DNA from: Oscillospiraceae bacterium
GTDB lineage: Bacteria > Bacillota > Clostridia > Oscillospirales > Oscillospiraceae
DNA length: 64,000 bases
Assembly (NCBI GenBank): GCA_020025715.1
Contig: JAHHRQ010000001.1
Location: 1 to 64,000 of the forward strand
Direction: 5' to 3'
Positions 44,934-56,234 of this stretch are shown in pieces; within the stretch, counting starts at the first letter, position 1; the number at the start of each line of letters is the position of its first letter. Below the pieces are notes generated by a model, which ran no database searches, was not told where the DNA came from, and was given only the letters and a program-made list of their open reading frames with translations. A program made the position numbers and the translations under genes.

Positions 44934-44962
44934 TTGAAATGTGCCTTTAAATGTGATAAAAT
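44934..44962 (+). promoter_or_regulatory. Promoter of yebC
   Basis: TTGAAA (44934-44939), 17-bp spacer, TAAAAT (44957-44962) with an extended TGA. Confidence 0.8.
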
Positions 44963-45009
44963 ATCAGCCGTTAAAATATTGTGTAATTCGCTTAAGAGGA
45001 GCTGTTATT

Positions 45010-45750
45010 ATGTCCGGACATTCCAAATGGCACAACATACAGAAAACAAAAGGCGCGGCTGACGCAAAAAGAGCTCAGGCATTCACCAAGATTGCCCGTG
45101 AAATGATCGTTGCCGTTAAAGAAGGCGGCGGCGGAGACCCCAAGAGCAACTCCAAGCTGGCTACCGTTATTGCAAAGGCAAAGGCTGCCAACATGCCTAA
45201 TGACAATATTAAGCGCACCATTGATAAGGCTATGGGCGCAGGTAATACCGAGAACTTCGAGAAGATCGTTTACGAAGGCTACGGCCCCAACGGTGTTGCT
45301 GTTATCGTCGAGACCATGACCGATAACCGTAACCGTACTGCCGGTGAGATGCGCCACTACTTCGATAAGTACGGCGGAAACATGGGCGCTGCAAACTGCG
45401 TGTCCTGGTCCTTCGACAGAAAAGGTGTTATCGTTATTGACAACGAGGACGAGGAGCTTGAAGAGGACACCGTTATGATGGATGCTCTCGATGCCGGCGC
45501 TGACGACTTTGAGGCAGACGGCGAGGTTATGACCGTTTACACCTCCGAGGACAACGTTGCAGAAGTTGCCGATGCTCTCACCGGTAAGGGCTACACTCTG
45601 CTCTCCGCTCAGGTTGAAATGCTTCCTCAGAACGGCTACGTTAAGCTTACTGACGAAGGCGATATTAAGAACATGCAGAAGATGCTTGACATGTTCGAGG
45701 ATAACGACGACGTTCAGAACGTATGGCACAACTGGGAAGACGCCGAATAA
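45010..45750 (+). CDS. yebC: YebC/PmpR-family protein (translation or transcription factor)
   Basis: 246 residues from ATG 45010 (MSGHSKWHNIQKTKGAADAKR), preceded by GAGGAG. Conserved motifs GGGDPKSNSKLATVIAKAKAANMPNDNI, YEGYGPNGVAVIVETMTDNRNRT and the acidic C-terminal region identify the family. It has been reported both as a transcription regulator and, more recently, as a translation factor that relieves proline stalling. Single-gene unit with its own promoter and terminator. Unlike the neighbours, codons are strongly biased, consistent with high expression. Confidence 0.96.
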   Translation: MSGHSKWHNIQKTKGAADAKRAQAFTKIAREMIVAVKEGGGGDPKSNSKLATVIAKAKAANMPNDNIKRTIDKAMGAGNTENFEKIVYEGYGPNGVAVIVETMTDNRNRTAGEMRHYFDKYGGNMGAANCVSWSFDRKGVIVIDNEDEELEEDTVMMDALDAGADDFEADGEVMTVYTSEDNVAEVADALTGKGYTLLSAQVEMLPQNGYVKLTDEGDIKNMQKMLDMFEDNDDVQNVWHNWEDAE

Positions 45751-45764
45751 TGAATTAAAAAAGA

Positions 45765-45791
45765 AAGCCGACGATTTTCGTCGGCTTTTTT
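45765..45791 (+). terminator. Terminator after yebC
   Basis: AAGCCGACG/CGTCGGCTT (45765-45773, 45779-45787) with six T residues. Confidence 0.92.
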
Positions 45792-45815
45792 GCTATATTT
45801 AGGTCGAAAAATAAG

Positions 45816-45845
45816 TTGACACCAAAAAAGATTATAAGGTATTAT
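45816..45845 (+). promoter_or_regulatory. Promoter of the Mn2+-riboswitch gene
   Basis: TTGACA (45816-45821), 18-bp spacer, TATTAT (45840-45845). A second -10-like TATAAT follows at 45843-45848 with less fitting spacing. It lies just before the riboswitch. Confidence 0.7.
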
Positions 45846-45852
45846 AATATAG

Positions 45853-45951
45853 AATAAGAGGGAGTAACCGACACGCCCCCAAGGCTGTTCCCGGTATCGT
45901 CAGCACAGTGCAATGCACTCGGTACCGCGAGTAACTGGTGAGACTTTTATT
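45853..45951 (+). promoter_or_regulatory. yybP-ykoY (Mn2+) riboswitch
   Basis: P1 forms between AATAAGAG (45853-45860) and CTTTTATT (45944-45951). After P1 comes GGGAGTAACC, close to the consensus GGGAGUAGC. The P3 arm has GGTA/TACC, then TCGTCAGCAC on the 5' side of the internal loop, AGTGC/GCACT, and CGG on the 3' side, as in the Lactococcus yybP-ykoY aptamer (UCGUCAAUUC and CGG). GGTGAGAC closes the core. TTATTGC/GCAATAA (45947-45953, 45963-45969) competes with P1. The class senses Mn2+. There is no T-tract, so control may act on translation. Confidence 0.85.
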
Positions 45952-46011
45952 GCTGTTTAACGGCAATAAGGCCCGGTCCTTATGCTGAATACTACAACAT
46001 GGGAGAAAAAT

Positions 46012-47658
46012 ATGGGAGTTTTGGAAATTATTATTCCATTCGTCGGCGGTCTTGGCATGTTTATTTACGGCATGCAGACTATGGCTCAGGGACTTGAAAA
46101 TGCTGCGGGAGACCGTATGCGTTCACTTCTTGAAATCCTGACTAAAAACAAGCTGCTTGGTGTCCTTCTGGGCGCTGCAATTACCGCTGTAATTCAAAGC
46201 TCATCGGCAACTACCGTTATGGTGGTGGGCTTTGTTAATGCGGGTATGATGAATTTGCAGCAGGCCATGGGTGTTATCATGGGCGCCAACATCGGTACAA
46301 CCGTTACAGGCTGGCTTGTCTCCAGTGCTGAGTGGGCGAAATTCTTCAGCCCCGTTATGCTTGCGCCTGTTGCCATAATAATCGGTGTATTTATTATGCT
46401 CACCGGCAAGCGATATGCTACCAAAGAGATAGCAAAGATAATCTTCGGTTTTGGTCTGCTTTTCGTTGGTATTTCCACCATGTCAACGGCAGTTGAACCC
46501 CTTAAAGACAATGAAGCATTTTGCAATATCTTCGTTACGCTTGGCAGAAATCCGCTGCTCGGAATTGCCGCCGGTGCTATTGTAACTGCCATTATCCAAA
46601 GCTCCTCTGCATCAGTTGGTATTTTGCAGAGCCTTGCTGCGGCAGGTCTTGTGCCCTTTGAGGCTGCAATATACATAATAATGGGTCAGAATATAGGTAC
46701 ATGTATTACTGCAATCCTGTCCGGCCTCGGTGCTAACAGAAGCGCCAAAACCGCAGGTCTTATGCACCTTTTATTCAATATTATTGGTACTGCGATTTTC
46801 AGTATTGCGGCAATAGTGTATTTCAGTGTCGTAAAACCTGCATGGGCAATGGGCAGTATTACTCAGACAGAGATAAGCTTTATTCATACCCTGTTTAATA
46901 TCGGAACTACAATTATCCTCTTCCCCCTGTCCGGCTTTATAATTAAGCTTGCCATGAAGATAGGAAAAACCGATAAGGACGGCAAAGAGGATGAAGATTC
47001 TCTTCTTGACCGACGCCTTATGGAAACTCCCGGTATTGCTCTTACCAGCCTTAAAGCAGAGCTCCACCATATGGGTGAGATTGTTAAGGAGCACCTTGTT
47101 ATCGCGGAGGATATACTCATTTCTCCGGATGAAAGCAAAATCAGCAGAATAAAGAAACTTGAAGAGCGCGTAGACAAAATGACTTCCGAAATTTCGGATT
47201 TCGCTATCGAGCTTTCAAGCCTTGAAATAAGCCAGCGTGAGCACCGGGAAACAATGCAGATATTGCAGGTTGTTTCTGATATGGAGCGTATCAGCGACCA
47301 GTGCGAGAATATAGCCGAGTACGCTGAGCAGATGATTGAGAAGGGACTTAAGCTTTCAGACGAGGCAAAGAAAGAAATTTCCCAGCTTGCAAAAGTATGT
47401 GTTTCTTCCTATGGATACGCTTTTGATGCCTATACAAAGGGCGATGAAGAAAGCGCGAAGCTGGCAATAGAGAAAGAAACCGAAGCCGACAGACTGGAAA
47501 TTGTATTCAGAGCCAGAAACATTGAGCGACTTACCGGACACCGCTGCGAGGCGGGCACCGGAATAATCTATCAGGATGCACTGGTTAACTTCGAGCGTAT
47601 TTCCGACCATGCAAGAAACATTGCAGAGGAACGGGAAAAAACCGAAAGAATACTTTAA
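46012..47658 (+). CDS. Na/Pi-cotransporter family protein with PhoU domain
   Basis: 548 residues from ATG 46012, with GGGAG upstream; the ATG at 45982 lies in the riboswitch leader. The membrane part (about 1-315) has the two inverted-repeat QSSS motifs of NaPi-II transporters: VIQSSSATTVMVVGF and IIQSSSASVGILQSL. The C-terminal cytosolic part (about 345-545) is PhoU-like, with helical segments such as RIKKLEERVDKMTSEISDFA and MERISDQCENIAEYAEQM. Family members import phosphate with sodium or act in phosphate export. The Mn2+ riboswitch upstream points to a link with metal or metal-phosphate homeostasis. Confidence 0.93.
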   Translation: MGVLEIIIPFVGGLGMFIYGMQTMAQGLENAAGDRMRSLLEILTKNKLLGVLLGAAITAVIQSSSATTVMVVGFVNAGMMNLQQAMGVIMGANIGTTVTGWLVSSAEWAKFFSPVMLAPVAIIIGVFIMLTGKRYATKEIAKIIFGFGLLFVGISTMSTAVEPLKDNEAFCNIFVTLGRNPLLGIAAGAIVTAIIQSSSASVGILQSLAAAGLVPFEAAIYIIMGQNIGTCITAILSGLGANRSAKTAGLMHLLFNIIGTAIFSIAAIVYFSVVKPAWAMGSITQTEISFIHTLFNIGTTIILFPLSGFIIKLAMKIGKTDKDGKEDEDSLLDRRLMETPGIALTSLKAELHHMGEIVKEHLVIAEDILISPDESKISRIKKLEERVDKMTSEISDFAIELSSLEISQREHRETMQILQVVSDMERISDQCENIAEYAEQMIEKGLKLSDEAKKEISQLAKVCVSSYGYAFDAYTKGDEESAKLAIEKETEADRLEIVFRARNIERLTGHRCEAGTGIIYQDALVNFERISDHARNIAEEREKTERIL

Positions 47659-47685
47659 TGTTCTGAAGGCATAAAATGTATAAAT

Positions 47686-47718
47686 AAAAAGTCAGCGGAA
47701 AAAATCCGCTGACTTTTT
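47686..47718. terminator. Bidirectional terminator between the Na/Pi gene and rnpB
   Basis: AAAAAGTCAGCGGA (47686-47699) pairs with TCCGCTGACTTTTT (47705-47718). T-runs on both strands serve the forward transporter gene and the reverse RNase P RNA. Confidence 0.92.
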
Positions 47719-48060
47719 ATGAGCTGGTCTGTAAGCCGGGTTCTGTCTTAAACAATCATCTATCTAGACCTGCCGTTGCCGACAGGTTCAAGCCACCTCC
47801 TGAGAACGACCGGGCCGGTCTGATGTTCTCCCACGGTGTTGCTCCGGATAGAGTTTACAGCAACCATGTGTTACCACACGGCGAGTGAGCTCTTACCTCA
47901 CTTTTCCACCCTTACCGGGAAATCCCGGCGGTATATCTCTGTTGCACTTGTCCGAGGGTTACCCCTGGCGGGCGTTACCCGTTATCCTTGCCCTATGGAG
48001 CCCGGACTTTCCTCACGCGCTGGTTTTCGCCATGCGCCCGCGATTGTTCGGCCTGCTCAT
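47719..48060 (-). ncRNA. rnpB: RNase P RNA (class A)
   Basis: The reverse strand carries the universal conserved blocks: GAGGAAAGTCCGGGCTCC near the 5' end, ATAGGGCAAGGATAACGGG, AGGGTGGAAAAGTGAGGTAAGAGC, AAACTCTATCCGGAGCAACA, and the 3' block AGATAGATGATT followed by GACAGAACCCGGCTTACAG. It is the catalytic RNA that matures tRNA 5' ends. Ends are approximate. Promoter and terminator fit. Open frames read across this region on the forward strand are not genes. Confidence 0.95.
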
Positions 48061-48066
48061 TTCCCT

Positions 48067-48095
48067 ATTGTACTAAGTTTTTGGCCGCAAGTCAA
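48067..48095 (-). promoter_or_regulatory. rnpB promoter
   Basis: Reverse strand TTGACT (48090-48095), 17-bp spacer, TACAAT (48067-48072). Confidence 0.85.
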
Positions 48096-48103
48096 TATTA
48101 TTC

Positions 48104-48132
48104 TTGTAAAGATGAGAAAAAAGCGGTATAAT
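48104..48132 (+). promoter_or_regulatory. murD promoter
   Basis: TTGTAA (48104-48109), 17-bp spacer, TATAAT (48127-48132), back to back with the rnpB promoter; the two -35 boxes are 8 bp apart. Confidence 0.82.
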
Positions 48133-48175
48133 TTAAAAGTTAGATTGTTAGATTAGAGACTGTGAGGCGATTATT

Positions 48176-49555
48176 GTGACTTTAAAGGACTATGTAGAAG
48201 CTCTTAAAGAAAAAAGCGTTGCCGTTATAGGTATAGGCATTAGTAATAGACCTCTTATAGAACTGCTGTTAAATTCAGGCTGTGATGTTACAGTCTGCGA
48301 TATGCGGAGTTTTGAAGAACTCGGCGAATATGGTGAAAAGCTCGTTGATATGGGCGCAAAACTTAAACTGGGAGAAAGTTATCTTGACGATCTTAATCAG
48401 GATGTTATTTTCCGCACTCCCGGCCTTATGCCTTTCGATGCTCATTTGCAGGCTGCAAGAGAGCGGGGAAGTCATATTACCTCGGAAATGGAGGCGTTTT
48501 TCTCCCTCTGCCCCTGCCGTACCATTGCAATAACCGGTAGTGACGGTAAGACCACTACTTCCAGCATTATTGCAGAGCTTTTGAGAACTGCCGGCTACAA
48601 GGTTCACCTTGGGGGAAATATCGGAAATCCTCTGCTTTGCGAAATTCCCGAAATGCACAAGGACGATATTGCCGTTCTGGAGCTCAGCTCTTTCCAGCTC
48701 CACAGCATGATGTGCAGCCCTGATGTGGCGGTTATTACAAACCTTACGCCTAACCACCTTGATAAGCACAAGGGCTTTCAGGACTACATAGATGCTAAGA
48801 TGGAGATTTTCCTCCACCAGAGCGAAAATGCCAGACTGATCCTCAATTACGATGATCCCCACACCCCCTATTACCGCGATGCCGCTCATTCTAAAATCAG
48901 CTACTTCTCCGATAAGAGCTATGTATCAAACGGAGTTATATGCAGAGACGGCACCATATACAGAATGTGTGATAATGAGCGTTCCAGAATTATGGAGAGC
49001 AAGGACATCCTCATTCCCGGCGAACACAATGTATTAAATTACCTCGCTGCCTTCGGTGCAACCTCCGGCCTCGTGAGCAATGAGGTCTGCAAAAAGGTTG
49101 CCGTCAGCTTCGGCGGCGTTGAACATCGTCTGGAGCAGGTGAGAATGATAAAGGGCGTTACCTTTATAAATGACTCCATAGGCTCAAGCCCTACACGTAC
49201 CATTGCAGGACTTCATGCTTTAAAGAAAAAGCCTATTCTGATTGCCGGCGGCTACGATAAGAAAATTCCCTTTGACGAGCTGGGCGATGAAATCTGCCTC
49301 CACGCAAAGAGCCTTTTCCTTACCGGTGCAACAGCACAGAAAATTTATGATGCAGTAGTAAATTCAAAATACTACGCTGAAAGCGGCCTTGAAATAAAGA
49401 TGATAGATGATTTTGATGAAACTATCAAAGCCGCCGCCTCTTCCGCAATGGCGGGAGACACCGTTCTTTTCTCCCCGGCATGTGCCTCATTTGACAGGTT
49501 CAAGAACTTTGCCCAGAGAGGAAATTACTTTAAGAAACTTATTATGGAGATGTAA
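48176..49555 (+). CDS. murD: UDP-N-acetylmuramoylalanine-D-glutamate ligase (MurD)
   Basis: 459 residues with GTG start and GAGG upstream. The Mur-ligase ATP loop AITGSDGKTTTSSII (about 119-130), LELSSFQLHSM, TNLTPNHLDKHKGFQDYIDAK, NDSIGSSPTRTIAGL and LFSPACASFDRFKNFAQRG are typical of MurD. It adds D-Glu to UDP-MurNAc-L-Ala in the cytosol. It stands apart from other mur genes, and shares its transcript with a PLP enzyme and ligA. Confidence 0.95.
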   Translation: MTLKDYVEALKEKSVAVIGIGISNRPLIELLLNSGCDVTVCDMRSFEELGEYGEKLVDMGAKLKLGESYLDDLNQDVIFRTPGLMPFDAHLQAARERGSHITSEMEAFFSLCPCRTIAITGSDGKTTTSSIIAELLRTAGYKVHLGGNIGNPLLCEIPEMHKDDIAVLELSSFQLHSMMCSPDVAVITNLTPNHLDKHKGFQDYIDAKMEIFLHQSENARLILNYDDPHTPYYRDAAHSKISYFSDKSYVSNGVICRDGTIYRMCDNERSRIMESKDILIPGEHNVLNYLAAFGATSGLVSNEVCKKVAVSFGGVEHRLEQVRMIKGVTFINDSIGSSPTRTIAGLHALKKKPILIAGGYDKKIPFDELGDEICLHAKSLFLTGATAQKIYDAVVNSKYYAESGLEIKMIDDFDETIKAAASSAMAGDTVLFSPACASFDRFKNFAQRGNYFKKLIMEM

Positions 49556-49557
49556 AA

Positions 49558-52819
<3,262 letters not shown>

Positions 52820-52828
52820 ATTAAAGCA

Positions 52829-52859
52829 AAGCACCGTATCAGAAGATACGGTGCTTTTT
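52829..52859. terminator. Terminator between ligA and cotJC (convergent)
   Basis: AAGCACCGTATC pairs with GATACGGTGCTT (loop AGAA) followed by TTTTT. The A-rich left flank may also let it act on the reverse strand for cotJC. Confidence 0.9.
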
Positions 52860-52861
52860 AC

Positions 52862-53464
52862 TTATTTATACTTGTCGAAAGCCGGATTTATTGCATAATA
52901 GTTGTGCTCGTTCAGCTTTTCAAGGGTTCTGCGGATTGCTTCTCCGAAGCGCTGATAGTGAACGATTTCCCGCTCACGCAGGTATCTTATAACGTCGGTA
53001 ACGTCCGGATCATCGCAAAGCCTGAGGATATTTTCGTAGGTAACCCGGGCTTTCTGCTCGGCGGCAAGGTCTTCGTTTAAGTCTGCAATAGGGTCGCCCT
53101 CAACTGCCATACATCCGGCACTGAAAGGAAAGCCAGAGGCCGCGGTGGGGTAAACGCCTGCTGTATGGTCCACAAAATAGGTGTCATAGCCAGATTTTTT
53201 GATTTCTTCCGGGCTCATGGTTCTGGTGAGCTGATGAACGACTGTACCAACCATTTCCAGATGCCCAAGTTCCTCAGTACCTATATCGGTAAGCAGACCT
53301 TTAAGTTCGGGGTAGGGCATGGAATAACGCTGACTGAGATAGCGGAGAGATGCACCCAGTTCGCCATTTGGACCGCCGTACTGGCTGCACACGAACTTTG
53401 CCAGAGCGGGATTGGGATTTTTTATTCTTACCGGATATTGCAGCTTTTTTTCATATACAAACAT
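52862..53464 (-). CDS. cotJC: CotJC, manganese-catalase-like spore coat protein
   Basis: 200 residues from ATG 53464, preceded by GGGAGGACTAAT; upstream in-frame codons overlap the next gene. Ferritin-like helices carry the di-metal ligands typical of Mn-catalases (GELGASLRYLSQRY, GLLTDIGTEELGHLEMVGT, AVEGDPIADLNEDLAAEQKARVTYEN, REREIVHYQRFGEAI with Glu and His residues). CotJC is a mother-cell coat component. The stop is close to the ligA terminator. Co-translated behind the fused cotJA-cotJB gene (1 bp gap). Confidence 0.94.
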   Translation of the reverse strand: MFVYEKKLQYPVRIKNPNPALAKFVCSQYGGPNGELGASLRYLSQRYSMPYPELKGLLTDIGTEELGHLEMVGTVVHQLTRTMSPEEIKKSGYDTYFVDHTAGVYPTAASGFPFSAGCMAVEGDPIADLNEDLAAEQKARVTYENILRLCDDPDVTDVIRYLREREIVHYQRFGEAIRRTLEKLNEHNYYAINPAFDKYK

Positions 53465-53465
53465 A

Positions 53466-53906
53466 TTAGTCCTCCCTCTCTCTATATTCCCACGGCCATG
53501 GGTCATTTAGCCAGCAATAGCTGTCCATTTCCTCCATATCGGACTGCTGAACGGGACCGTAAAGCCGGACATACCTCTCGCGGGCCTCTTTTCCCAAAGC
53601 CATAAAGCTTTGCAGCATGGAAAATGCCTCTCTGTCATTGCGGTGGGTGTCCAAATATAACTCCAGCTCATCAATAACAAAATCAATAGCCATGAGTTCG
53701 GTCAGGGGAGTATGCTTTACCTGTTTGTTTACGATATTCATAAACGGCAAATCAAGACCGGGGAACAGCGTGCCCTGAGAGAGTGCTTCATCAGCCTCAT
53801 ATGCCGGAACAGCGGAATTTTGAAGGGGAACATAGGCAACGGCCAAAGCTCCTCTTTCCGGGAGACTGCCGTATTTATAGCTTCTGTCCATATTCTGTCT
53901 GTCCAA
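53466..53906 (-). CDS. CotJA-CotJB fusion, spore coat-associated protein
   Basis: 146 residues in one frame. Residues 14-55 match CotJA (LPERGALAVAYVPLQNSAVP, EALSQGTLFPGLDLPF). From about residue 66 the rest matches CotJB (LTELMAIDFVIDELELYLDTHRND, YVRLYGPVQQSDMEEMDSYCW, NDPWPWEYRERED). In most spore formers these are two genes of about 80-90 residues. No stop or frameshift separates them. The TTG start is preceded by AGGAGG. The cotJ operon is normally SigE-controlled; a GCATATT box (reverse strand 53956-53950) could be part of such a promoter, but no good -10 was found. Confidence 0.88.
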   Translation of the reverse strand: MDRQNMDRSYKYGSLPERGALAVAYVPLQNSAVPAYEADEALSQGTLFPGLDLPFMNIVNKQVKHTPLTELMAIDFVIDELELYLDTHRNDREAFSMLQSFMALGKEARERYVRLYGPVQQSDMEEMDSYCWLNDPWPWEYRERED

Positions 53907-53980
53907 AACGATTCCTCCTGTAAAATAATTGAGGATGTCCTCGGACTATAATATGCTATGAGAGCAAAAATGGTTAAGAT

Positions 53981-54016
53981 TAAAAAATCCCTGTGTGAGA
54001 ATTTCACACAGGGATT
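53981..54016 (-). terminator. Terminator of the XpaC-TelA-LemA-YbaK operon
   Basis: Stem AATCCCTGTGTGA/TCACACAGGGATT with TTTTTT on the reverse strand, directly after the deacylase gene. Confidence 0.9.
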
Positions 54017-54021
54017 AAATC

Positions 54022-54492
54022 TTATTCGGGAAGTTTACAGACGTCTATCCATTCCAGAGCTTTGGAATACTTAAAAAGCTCGTCTAAATTAAGCTCAATA
54101 GCACTGCTTGCACTTCCGACAGCAGGAAACACCGTTTTAAACCGTTTAAGGCTTTCATCCAGATAAACCGGAATTCCATCGTTTATACCGAATGGACAGA
54201 CACCGCCTACCGGATGACCGACCATTTCCAGAACTTCATCTGCACTGAGCATTTTTGCTTTCAGGTGGAATTTATCCTTGTACTTCCTGTTGTCTATTCT
54301 GGCATCACCGGCGGCAAGAATAAGCATACAGCCTTCATTTGTTTTAAATGAAAGAGTTTTTGCAATCCGTGCGCCCTCAACGCCCAGAGCCTTTGCGGCA
54401 AGGTCAACAGTAGCAGAGGAAACATCAAATTCCATTACTCTGTCTTCCATGCCCAAAGCGCGGAAATAGGCACGTCCTTTTTCGATTGACAT
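54022..54492 (-). CDS. YbaK/EbsC-family aminoacyl-tRNA deacylase-like protein
   Basis: 156 residues. The fold is the same as in YbaK: EFDVSSATVDLAAKALGVEGARIAKTLSF, ILAAGDARIDNRKYK, EVLEMVGHPVGGVCPFGIND and VGSASSAIELNLDELF. It fits the PrdX/ProXp-type branch of editing proteins. It differs from the YbaK at 18775, so the two are paralogues with likely different substrates. It is the last gene of the XpaC-TelA-LemA operon, 23 bp after the LemA-like gene, and is followed by a terminator. Which mischarged tRNA it edits cannot be read from the sequence. Confidence 0.88.
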   Translation of the reverse strand: MSIEKGRAYFRALGMEDRVMEFDVSSATVDLAAKALGVEGARIAKTLSFKTNEGCMLILAAGDARIDNRKYKDKFHLKAKMLSADEVLEMVGHPVGGVCPFGINDGIPVYLDESLKRFKTVFPAVGSASSAIELNLDELFKYSKALEWIDVCKLPE

Positions 54493-54515
54493 TGATTGAA
54501 CCTCTTTTTCAGCTT

Positions 54516-55076
54516 TTACATGAAATATTCAGGTAAGTGCACGTTTGCAAAAGGAGCAAGGAAGCTTACAGGGAAACGGTCATAGTTACGGAGAAATTCC
54601 CGGACACTTTCGTTATAGCCGGAAGTATCAATGGCTAATGACTCGTTTGTAATAATGTTGGTGTAGTTATTGAGGGCTTCTATCTGCTCTGCGGTCAGCT
54701 CCTTGTCTTTCAGACGGCTCTGCATATCCTTTTCTTCCTTTACAAGGTCGGTAAAGCTATAGTATATGTGGCTCATCATATCATATGAGTAGTTGAAAGA
54801 CATAGTGAGATTCTCAATGGCGTAATCCAAATGAGCAGTATCAATATTATATGCCTTGGCAATGTCGGATACACCCTCAGAAGCGCCGATGATCTTTCTC
54901 AGATGAGAAGCACAGCTTTCCTGCACCTCGCCGTTATAATATACGCCGTCGTAAAATCCGTTTATTACATCCTTACATTTACCGCCGAACCTGATGTTAA
55001 ATGACAGCAGAGTTGCAACTAAAACGATAATAACAGTTAAAAGGACGGCTACACCTTTTTTTCTGAAAAAACTCAT
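54516..55076 (-). CDS. LemA-like membrane-anchored protein
   Basis: 186 residues. An N-terminal membrane anchor (VAVLLTVIIVLVATLLSF, about 8-26) is followed by a helical bundle. The C-terminal stretch YNESVREFLRNYDRFPVSFL with a final PEYF is the LemA pattern (YNxxVxxYN...FP...YF). LemA proteins have no settled function. It follows telA by 3 bp and stands with XpaC and TelA, a recurring set of helical membrane or membrane-associated proteins. Confidence 0.72.
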   Translation of the reverse strand: MSFFRKKGVAVLLTVIIVLVATLLSFNIRFGGKCKDVINGFYDGVYYNGEVQESCASHLRKIIGASEGVSDIAKAYNIDTAHLDYAIENLTMSFNYSYDMMSHIYYSFTDLVKEEKDMQSRLKDKELTAEQIEALNNYTNIITNESLAIDTSGYNESVREFLRNYDRFPVSFLAPFANVHLPEYFM

Positions 55077-55079
55077 TTA

Positions 55080-56234
55080 TCAGCCCTTCATTTCCAGCAA
55101 TTTCTGCTTGAGTTCGCCCTCTATGCGGCCAAGCTCTTCCTCAGCCTGTGCGCGGCGGGCTCTGCCGTCGTTCTGAATCTGTCTGACTTCATCCAAAGCG
55201 GAAATAAGTTCGGCATTGGTTTTCTTAAGGGTTTCAAGATCAACTATGCCGCGCTCTGCTTCCTTGGCAATATTTACGCTGCCCTGATGCAGAGTCTGAG
55301 CGTTCTTTGTAAGAAGCTCATTTGTAACATTGGTTACTTCTCTCTGAGCCCTCATTGCCTGCTCGGAGTGGGACAATGAAAGAGCCATGACCATCTGGTT
55401 TTTCCAGAGGGGAATTGTATTTACAATAGAAGAACGAATTTTCTCTGCCATCAGAGTGTCGTTGTTCTGAACCATGCGAATCTGAGGAGCCATCTGAATG
55501 GAAATGGTACGGGTAAGCTCCAGATCGTGCAGCTTCTTTTCAAAGCGGCCTATCATGTTCGCAAAGTCATTTGCAGCCTGAGCGTCCTCGGGCAGACCGG
55601 ATTCATTAGCCTTTCTGATGTATTCGGGCAGTTCAACATTGCGCAGCTGCTCAATCTTCATTTTACCGGCCAGAATATACATGGTAAGCTCTTTGGTGTA
55701 TTCCTGGTTTTTCTCATACATGGAGTCCATCATGCTGATGTCCTTCATAAGAGTGATTTCGTGCTTTTCAAGAGACTCAACAATTTTATCTACGTTGACC
55801 TCAGCCTTTGAATACTGAGCTTTCATTTCAGCAAGATTCTTTCTTGTCTTTTTGAAAAGACCGAGAAAACCCTTTTTCTCCTCCTGATCGAAATCAAGAC
55901 CCTGAAGCTCGATAACAAGGTCGCTGAGCTCATTGCCTACTTCGCCCAGATCCTTGGTGCGGACAGAGCTTAAAGCAGCGTCTGAGAATGCGGAAATGTT
56001 CTTCTGTGCTGCGCTGCCGTAGTTCATAACCTGCTCGGTATTGAGAATGTCGATTTTCTCGGAGAAGTCCTTAACGGCTGCCTGTTCTGCGGGAGAGAGT
56101 TTGCTCAGTTCCGGTCTCTCAATGGGAACTTCTTTTTTTACTTCTTCTTCAACGGGGGCTTCCTGAACTGCTGCCTCCTGGGCGGCATTAGGCTCAAGGG
56201 TGAGGAAAGGGATGCTGCTTTTTTCTTCGTTCAT
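55080..56234 (-). CDS. telA: Toxic anion resistance protein TelA
   Basis: 384 residues, all-helical: after a low-complexity acidic/Ala stretch (about 12-45), helices such as FSDAALSSVRTKDLGEVGNELSDLV, GLFKKTRKNLAEMKAQYSKAEVNVDKIVE, ELTMYILAGKMKIEQL and ADLxxAN-like blocks mark the TelA fold. The family is named from tellurite resistance in some plasmids, but most chromosomal members have no proved role and may act in envelope or membrane stress. Overlaps XpaC by 4 bp and precedes LemA by 3 bp. Confidence 0.92.
   Translation of the reverse strand: MNEEKSSIPFLTLEPNAAQEAAVQEAPVEEEVKKEVPIERPELSKLSPAEQAAVKDFSEKIDILNTEQVMNYGSAAQKNISAFSDAALSSVRTKDLGEVGNELSDLVIELQGLDFDQEEKKGFLGLFKKTRKNLAEMKAQYSKAEVNVDKIVESLEKHEITLMKDISMMDSMYEKNQEYTKELTMYILAGKMKIEQLRNVELPEYIRKANESGLPEDAQAANDFANMIGRFEKKLHDLELTRTISIQMAPQIRMVQNNDTLMAEKIRSSIVNTIPLWKNQMVMALSLSHSEQAMRAQREVTNVTNELLTKNAQTLHQGSVNIAKEAERGIVDLETLKKTNAELISALDEVRQIQNDGRARRAQAEEELGRIEGELKQKLLEMKG

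Noticed and set aside
45982..46011. Earlier ATG for the Na/Pi-family protein
   Set aside because: It lies in the riboswitch leader without ribosome site; ATG 46012 has GGGAG.
47836..48156. Forward-strand open frames across the RNase P RNA region
   Set aside because: They lie over the conserved reverse-strand RNase P RNA blocks and have no protein-family motif.
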